A DNA stretch of 8,636 nucleotides from Thauera sp. GTDB lineage: Bacteria; Pseudomonadota; Gammaproteobacteria; Burkholderiales; Rhodocyclaceae. Shown here in pieces: positions 5,888 through 8,636 of this stretch. Both the position numbers and the translations under genes were made by a program. Each line of letters starts with the position of its first letter. The stretch's first letter is position 1. The notes below the pieces were generated by a model, which saw only the letters and a program-made list of their open reading frames with translations, did not search any database and was not told the origin of the DNA. The DNA is taken from contig JAKLLJ010000128.1 of NCBI GenBank assembly GCA_023150215.1, positions 1 through 8,636 on the forward strand. The letters run 5' to 3'.

Positions 5888-6811
5888 ATGAACAAGATCA
5901 AATGCGCCCTGATCGGCCCCGGCAACATCGGCACCGACCTGCTCTACAAGCTCAAGCGCAGCCCGGTGCTGGAGCCGGTGTGGATGGTCGGCATCGATGC
6001 CACCTCCGAAGGCCTTGCCCGTGCCCGCGAGCTCGGCCTCAAGACCACCGCCGACGGCGTCGACGGCCTGCTGCCGCATGTGAAGGCCGACGGCGTGCAG
6101 ATCGCCTTCGACGCCACCTCGGCCTATGTGCACGCCGAGAACAGCCGCAAGCTCAACGAGCTCGGCGTGCTGATGATCGACCTCACCCCGGCTGCCATCG
6201 GCCCCTTCTGCGTGCCGCCGGTCAACCTGGTCGAGCACGTCGGCAAGGGCGAGATGAACGTCAACATGGTCACCTGCGGCGGCCAGGCCACGATCCCGAT
6301 GGTCGCGGCGGTGTCGCGCGTGCAGCCGGTGGCCTACGGCGAGATCGTCGCCACCGTGTCGAGCAAATCCGCCGGCCCCGGCACGCGCAAGAACATCGAC
6401 GAATTCACCCGCACCACCGCGGGCGCGGTCGAGAAGGTCGGCGGCGCCAGGAAGGGCAAGGCCATCATCATCCTCAACCCGGCCGAGCCGCCCTTGATCA
6501 TGCGCGACACGGTGCACTGCCTCACCGAGAGCGAGCCCGACCAGGACAAGATCACCGCGTCGATCCACGCCATGATCAAGGAAGTGCAGAAGTACGTGCC
6601 CGGCTACCGCCTGGTCAATGGCCCGGTGTTCGACGGCAAGCGCGTCTCGGTCTACTTGGAAGTGGAAGGCCTGGGCGACTACCTGCCCAAGTACGCCGGC
6701 AACCTCGACATCATGACCGCGGCAGGCGCGCGCACTGCCGAGATGTTCGCCGAGGAGATCCTCGCCGGGCGTCTCAAGCTCGAATCCAACCGCGCCGTGA
6801 TGACGGCCTGA
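5888..6811 (+). CDS. dmpF: Acetaldehyde dehydrogenase (acylating), DmpF/MhpF type
   Basis: Encodes 307 residues, within the 300-320 family range. It oxidises the acetaldehyde released by the partner aldolase to acetyl-CoA using NAD+ and CoA, inside a DmpF-DmpG complex with a channel that protects the aldehyde. Seen in sequence: the N-terminal dinucleotide-binding GPGNIG (10-15), catalytic C130 in VTCGGQATIP, SAGPGTRKNIDEF (161-173), conserved NPAEPPLIMRDTV (197-209), and the C-terminal GNLDIMTAAG. ATG 5888 follows the purine-rich AAAGGAAGGAAG (5875-5886). The 114-bp gap before it is CT-rich, with a weak GGCCGC/GCGGCC dyad (5810-5815, 5842-5847) and no obvious promoter. dmpG starts 16 bp downstream. 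It looks intact. Confidence 0.96.
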   Translation: MNKIKCALIGPGNIGTDLLYKLKRSPVLEPVWMVGIDATSEGLARARELGLKTTADGVDGLLPHVKADGVQIAFDATSAYVHAENSRKLNELGVLMIDLTPAAIGPFCVPPVNLVEHVGKGEMNVNMVTCGGQATIPMVAAVSRVQPVAYGEIVATVSSKSAGPGTRKNIDEFTRTTAGAVEKVGGARKGKAIIILNPAEPPLIMRDTVHCLTESEPDQDKITASIHAMIKEVQKYVPGYRLVNGPVFDGKRVSVYLEVEGLGDYLPKYAGNLDIMTAAGARTAEMFAEEILAGRLKLESNRAVMTA

Positions 6812-6827
6812 AGCAGGAGATAGCACC

Positions 6828-7859
6828 ATGGAACTTCGCGGCAAGAAGATCACCGTCCACGACATGACCCTGCGCGACGGCATGCACCCCAAGCGCCACC
6901 TGATGACGCTCGAGCAGATGAAGTCGATCGCCACCGGGCTCGATGCGGCGGGCGTGCCGCTGATCGAGGTCACCCACGGCGACGGCCTCGGCGGCAGCTC
7001 GGTGAACTACGGCTTCCCGGCGCACAGCGACGAGGAATACCTCGGCACCGTGATCCCGCTGATGAAGCAGGCCAAGGTGTCGGCGCTGCTGCTGCCGGGC
7101 ATCGGCACCGTCGACCACCTCAAGATGGCGCACGAGCTCGGCGTGTCGACCATCCGCGTCGCCACCCACTGCACCGAGGCCGACGTCTCCGAGCAGCACA
7201 TCGGCATGGCCCGCAAGCTCGGCATGGACACCGTCGGCTTCCTGATGATGGCGCACATGAACAGCCCCGAAGGCCTGGTCACGCAAGCCAAGCTGATGGA
7301 GAGCTACGGTGCCAACTGCATCTACGTCACCGACTCCGCCGGCCACCTGCTGCCCGATACGGTCAAGGCACGCCTGTCCGCGGTGCGTGACGCCCTGAAG
7401 CCCGAGACCGAGCTCGGCTTCCACGGCCACCACAACCTCGCCATGGGCGTGGCCAACAGCCTGGCCGCGCTCGAAGTCGGTGCCACCCGCATCGACGCCG
7501 CCGCCGCGGGCCTGGGCGCCGGTGCGGGCAACACCCCGCTGGAAGTCTTCATCGCGGTGTGCGACCTGATGGGCATCGAGACCGGCGTGGACGTGTTCAA
7601 GATCCAGGACGTGGCCGAAGACCTGGTGGTGCCGATCATGGACTTCCCGATCCGCATCGACCGCGACGCGCTCACGCTCGGCTACGCCGGGGTGTATGGC
7701 TCCTTCCTGCTGTTTGCCAAGCGTGCCGAGAAGAAGTACGGCGTGCCGGCACGCGAGATCCTCGTCGAGATGGGCCGCCGCGGCATGGTCGGCGGCCAGG
7801 AAGACATGATCGAGGACACGGCGCTGAACCTCGCCCGTGCGAAGGGGCTGGCGGCCTGA
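6828..7859 (+). CDS. dmpG: 4-Hydroxy-2-oxovalerate aldolase, DmpG/MhpE type
   Basis: Encodes 343 residues, the typical length. This class II, divalent-metal aldolase splits 4-hydroxy-2-oxovalerate into pyruvate and acetaldehyde and passes the aldehyde to DmpF. The TIM-barrel HMGL-like catalytic domain starts at VHDMTLRDGMHPKRH, with R16, D17 (metal) and H20 (proposed base). FHGHHN supplies metal ligands H199 and H201. The loop MVGGQEDMIED and the rest of the C-terminal helical domain, which contacts DmpF in the known complex, are present. AGGAG (6815-6819) lies 8 nt before ATG 6828. It is tightly coupled to dmpF (16-bp gap). A DmpH-type decarboxylase would usually follow; here a terminator-like hairpin and dmpI come next. 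Confidence 0.96.
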   Translation: MELRGKKITVHDMTLRDGMHPKRHLMTLEQMKSIATGLDAAGVPLIEVTHGDGLGGSSVNYGFPAHSDEEYLGTVIPLMKQAKVSALLLPGIGTVDHLKMAHELGVSTIRVATHCTEADVSEQHIGMARKLGMDTVGFLMMAHMNSPEGLVTQAKLMESYGANCIYVTDSAGHLLPDTVKARLSAVRDALKPETELGFHGHHNLAMGVANSLAALEVGATRIDAAAAGLGAGAGNTPLEVFIAVCDLMGIETGVDVFKIQDVAEDLVVPIMDFPIRIDRDALTLGYAGVYGSFLLFAKRAEKKYGVPAREILVEMGRRGMVGGQEDMIEDTALNLARAKGLAA

Positions 7860-7903
7860 CGAGCGCCGGCCGCGTTCCCGACGGGCGCGGAGTGCAAGGC
7901 AAT

Positions 7904-7936
7904 GGCGTCCTGCGAACAGGCAGGGCGCCGTCTTTT
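7904..7936 (+). terminator. Terminator/attenuator-like hairpin between dmpG and dmpI
   Basis: GGCGTCCTGC (7904-7913) pairs with GCAGGGCGCC (7920-7929) over 10 bp, counting one G-U pair, around a 6-nt loop (GAACAG), followed by GTCTTTT to 7936. It fits the shape of a Rho-independent terminator with a short U tract. A second potential hairpin (CCGCG...CGCGG, 7870-7890) lies just upstream. The dmpI Shine-Dalgarno begins only 8 nt after the T tract, so dmpI would depend on read-through. Partial attenuation is inferred. Confidence 0.5.
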
Positions 7937-7958
7937 CGATGACAAGGAGGGGCATAAG

Positions 7959-8150
7959 ATGCCGTTGGCTGAAATCACCATGATCGAAGGCCGTACCGAA
8001 GACCAGAAGCGCGCCGTGATCGAGAAGGTCACCCAGGCGCTCGTCGAGGCCGTGGGAGCGCCGATCCAGACCGTCCGGGTCGTCATCCGCGAAGTGCCGA
8101 AGACGAACTGGGGCATCGGCGGCGTTTCCGCAAAGGACCTGGGGCGCTGA
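7959..8150 (+). CDS. dmpI: 4-Oxalocrotonate tautomerase (2-hydroxymuconate tautomerase)
   Basis: Encodes 63 residues including Met1, the standard length of the small tautomerases (XylH/DmpI). It converts 2-hydroxymuconate to 2-oxohex-3-enedioate as a hexamer. After Met removal the catalytic Pro1 is exposed (PLAEITMIEGR). Numbered on the mature protein, R11 and R39 (VRVVIREV) match the known substrate-binding arginines, and the GIGG turn follows at 51-54. Position 50, Phe in the classical enzyme, is Trp here (TNWGIGG). ATG 7959 is fixed by AAGGAGG (7944-7950) at 8-nt spacing and by the need for Pro at position 2; the in-frame ATG at 7902 lies in the upstream hairpin and is rejected. It lies 99 bp after dmpG and 96 bp before the outer-membrane gene. 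Confidence 0.95.
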   Translation: MPLAEITMIEGRTEDQKRAVIEKVTQALVEAVGAPIQTVRVVIREVPKTNWGIGGVSAKDLGR

Positions 8151-8246
8151 GGCGTCCTTGGTCGACCGACACCGCAAGCGGCCCGCAGAGACCGCCGACG
8201 ACAGAACAGCAAACCGACGTAAAACCACAATCATCAAGGAGGAGTC

Positions 8247-8636
8247 ATGGAATTGAAGTTCGGCAAACTCGCGACCGCGTTGGCGCTCGCAACCCTGGCC
8301 ATCGGCAGCGTTCAGGCGAAGGAAGGCGGCGACCAGTATCCCAACGGCGCGGAGACCTGGCTTGGCGGAGCGGTGCCGCCCCCGGGCAACTACTTCCTCA
8401 ACTACTTCGGTTACTACAGCGGGGATCTCGTCGACGGCAGCGGCAAGAAGGTCGCTGGCGCCGGCGTGGACGCGTGGTTCAACGCCTTCCGCTTCGTGCA
8501 TACGAGCGAGCACAAGATCCTGGGCGGCAACTGGGGCTGGCACCTCATCGTGCCGCTGGTGCATCAGGATGTGGCGCTTGGTGCGGGCTCGAAGTCGAAG
8601 TTCGGGCTTGGCGACATCACCATCGACCCCTTCATC
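8247..8636 (+). CDS. Outer-membrane protein, 'MetA-pathway of phenol degradation' family, N-terminal part (3' truncated)
   Basis: 130 codons run off the window end with no stop. The N-terminus has a clear Sec signal peptide: charged MELKFGK, a hydrophobic core of ALALATLAIG, and probable cleavage after SVQA (residue 24). The mature start KEGGDQYPNGAETWLGGAVPPPGNYFLNYFGYY and the alternating aromatic strands (DAWFNAFRFVHTS, GWHLIVPLVHQD, FGLGDITIDPFI) resemble PF13557 (Phenol_MetA_deg), outer-membrane beta-barrel proteins commonly encoded near aromatic catabolic genes and thought to help uptake of hydrophobic substrates. AAGGAGGAG (8236-8244) precedes ATG 8247. The 96-bp gap after dmpI shows no strong hairpin. 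Family assignment is by recognisable pattern; the transport role is inferred. Confidence 0.85.
   Translation, partial: MELKFGKLATALALATLAIGSVQAKEGGDQYPNGAETWLGGAVPPPGNYFLNYFGYYSGDLVDGSGKKVAGAGVDAWFNAFRFVHTSEHKILGGNWGWHLIVPLVHQDVALGAGSKSKFGLGDITIDPFI

Noticed and set aside
5788..5892. A 34-codon open frame ending in ATGA overlap with the dmpF start codon
   Set aside because: No RBS, Arg/Pro-rich composition with no recognisable pattern; the overlap could allow coupling but dmpF already has its own purine-rich RBS.
7902..7958. In-frame upstream ATG (7902) as a longer start for the tautomerase
   Set aside because: It lies inside the hairpin, has no RBS, and would bury the catalytic proline that must be N-terminal.
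6774..8564. A 596-codon open frame on the minus strand across dmpG, dmpI and the outer-membrane gene
   Set aside because: It covers several intact sense genes and their gaps; no recognisable domain; explained by GC-rich codon bias.

Overview
The window is a high-GC proteobacterial catabolic cluster for phenol or methylphenol degradation by the dmp-type route: multicomponent phenol hydroxylase followed by catechol meta-cleavage. Strong C/G third-position bias, dmp-like gene order and a GntR repressor between the two gene blocks suggest a betaproteobacterium (for example the Thauera/Azoarcus/Comamonas range). That placement is inference; no rRNA or housekeeping gene is present.

Layout. Positions 1-3312 (+) hold the hydroxylase block: the 3' end of dmpM (coupling protein), dmpN (diiron oxygenase large subunit), dmpO (small subunit) and dmpP (reductase). 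dmpP has an in-frame TAA at codon 147, although the frame stays open and conserved on both sides. Perfect inverted repeats lie in the N/O and O/P gaps. Positions 3313-3445 are an AT-rich regulatory gap, followed by dmpB, catechol 2,3-dioxygenase (3446-4375). A strong hairpin (4413-4447) separates dmpB from a convergent FCD-type GntR regulator (4465-5184, -). A 157-bp divergent region leads into a second + strand operon (5342-8636): a GlcG/HbpS (DUF336) protein, acylating acetaldehyde dehydrogenase (dmpF), 4-hydroxy-2-oxovalerate aldolase (dmpG), a terminator-like hairpin, 4-oxalocrotonate tautomerase (dmpI), and the start of an outer-membrane protein of the 'MetA pathway of phenol degradation' family, cut by the window edge.

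How it works together. DmpMNO with reductase DmpP hydroxylates phenol to catechol. DmpB opens the ring to 2-hydroxymuconic semialdehyde. DmpI acts on the oxalocrotonate branch. DmpG and DmpF convert 4-hydroxy-2-oxovalerate to pyruvate and acetyl-CoA. The outer-membrane protein probably aids substrate entry. Genes for the ferredoxin DmpQ, semialdehyde dehydrogenase DmpC, hydrolase DmpD, hydratase DmpE and decarboxylase DmpH are absent from the window and must lie elsewhere if the pathway is complete.

Most notable: (1) the nonsense codon in dmpP; (2) a 14-bp box, AATGT(C/G)GAGATTGT, present upstream of both dmpB and the GntR gene and accompanied by inverted AAATCTCGA half-sites, a good candidate for the GntR operator tying both blocks together; (3) a DUF336 gene heading a meta-pathway operon that lacks dmpC/D/E; (4) a terminator-like element inside that operon. 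No RNA genes, CRISPR arrays, insertion sequences or gene-free stretches over 300 bp were seen.
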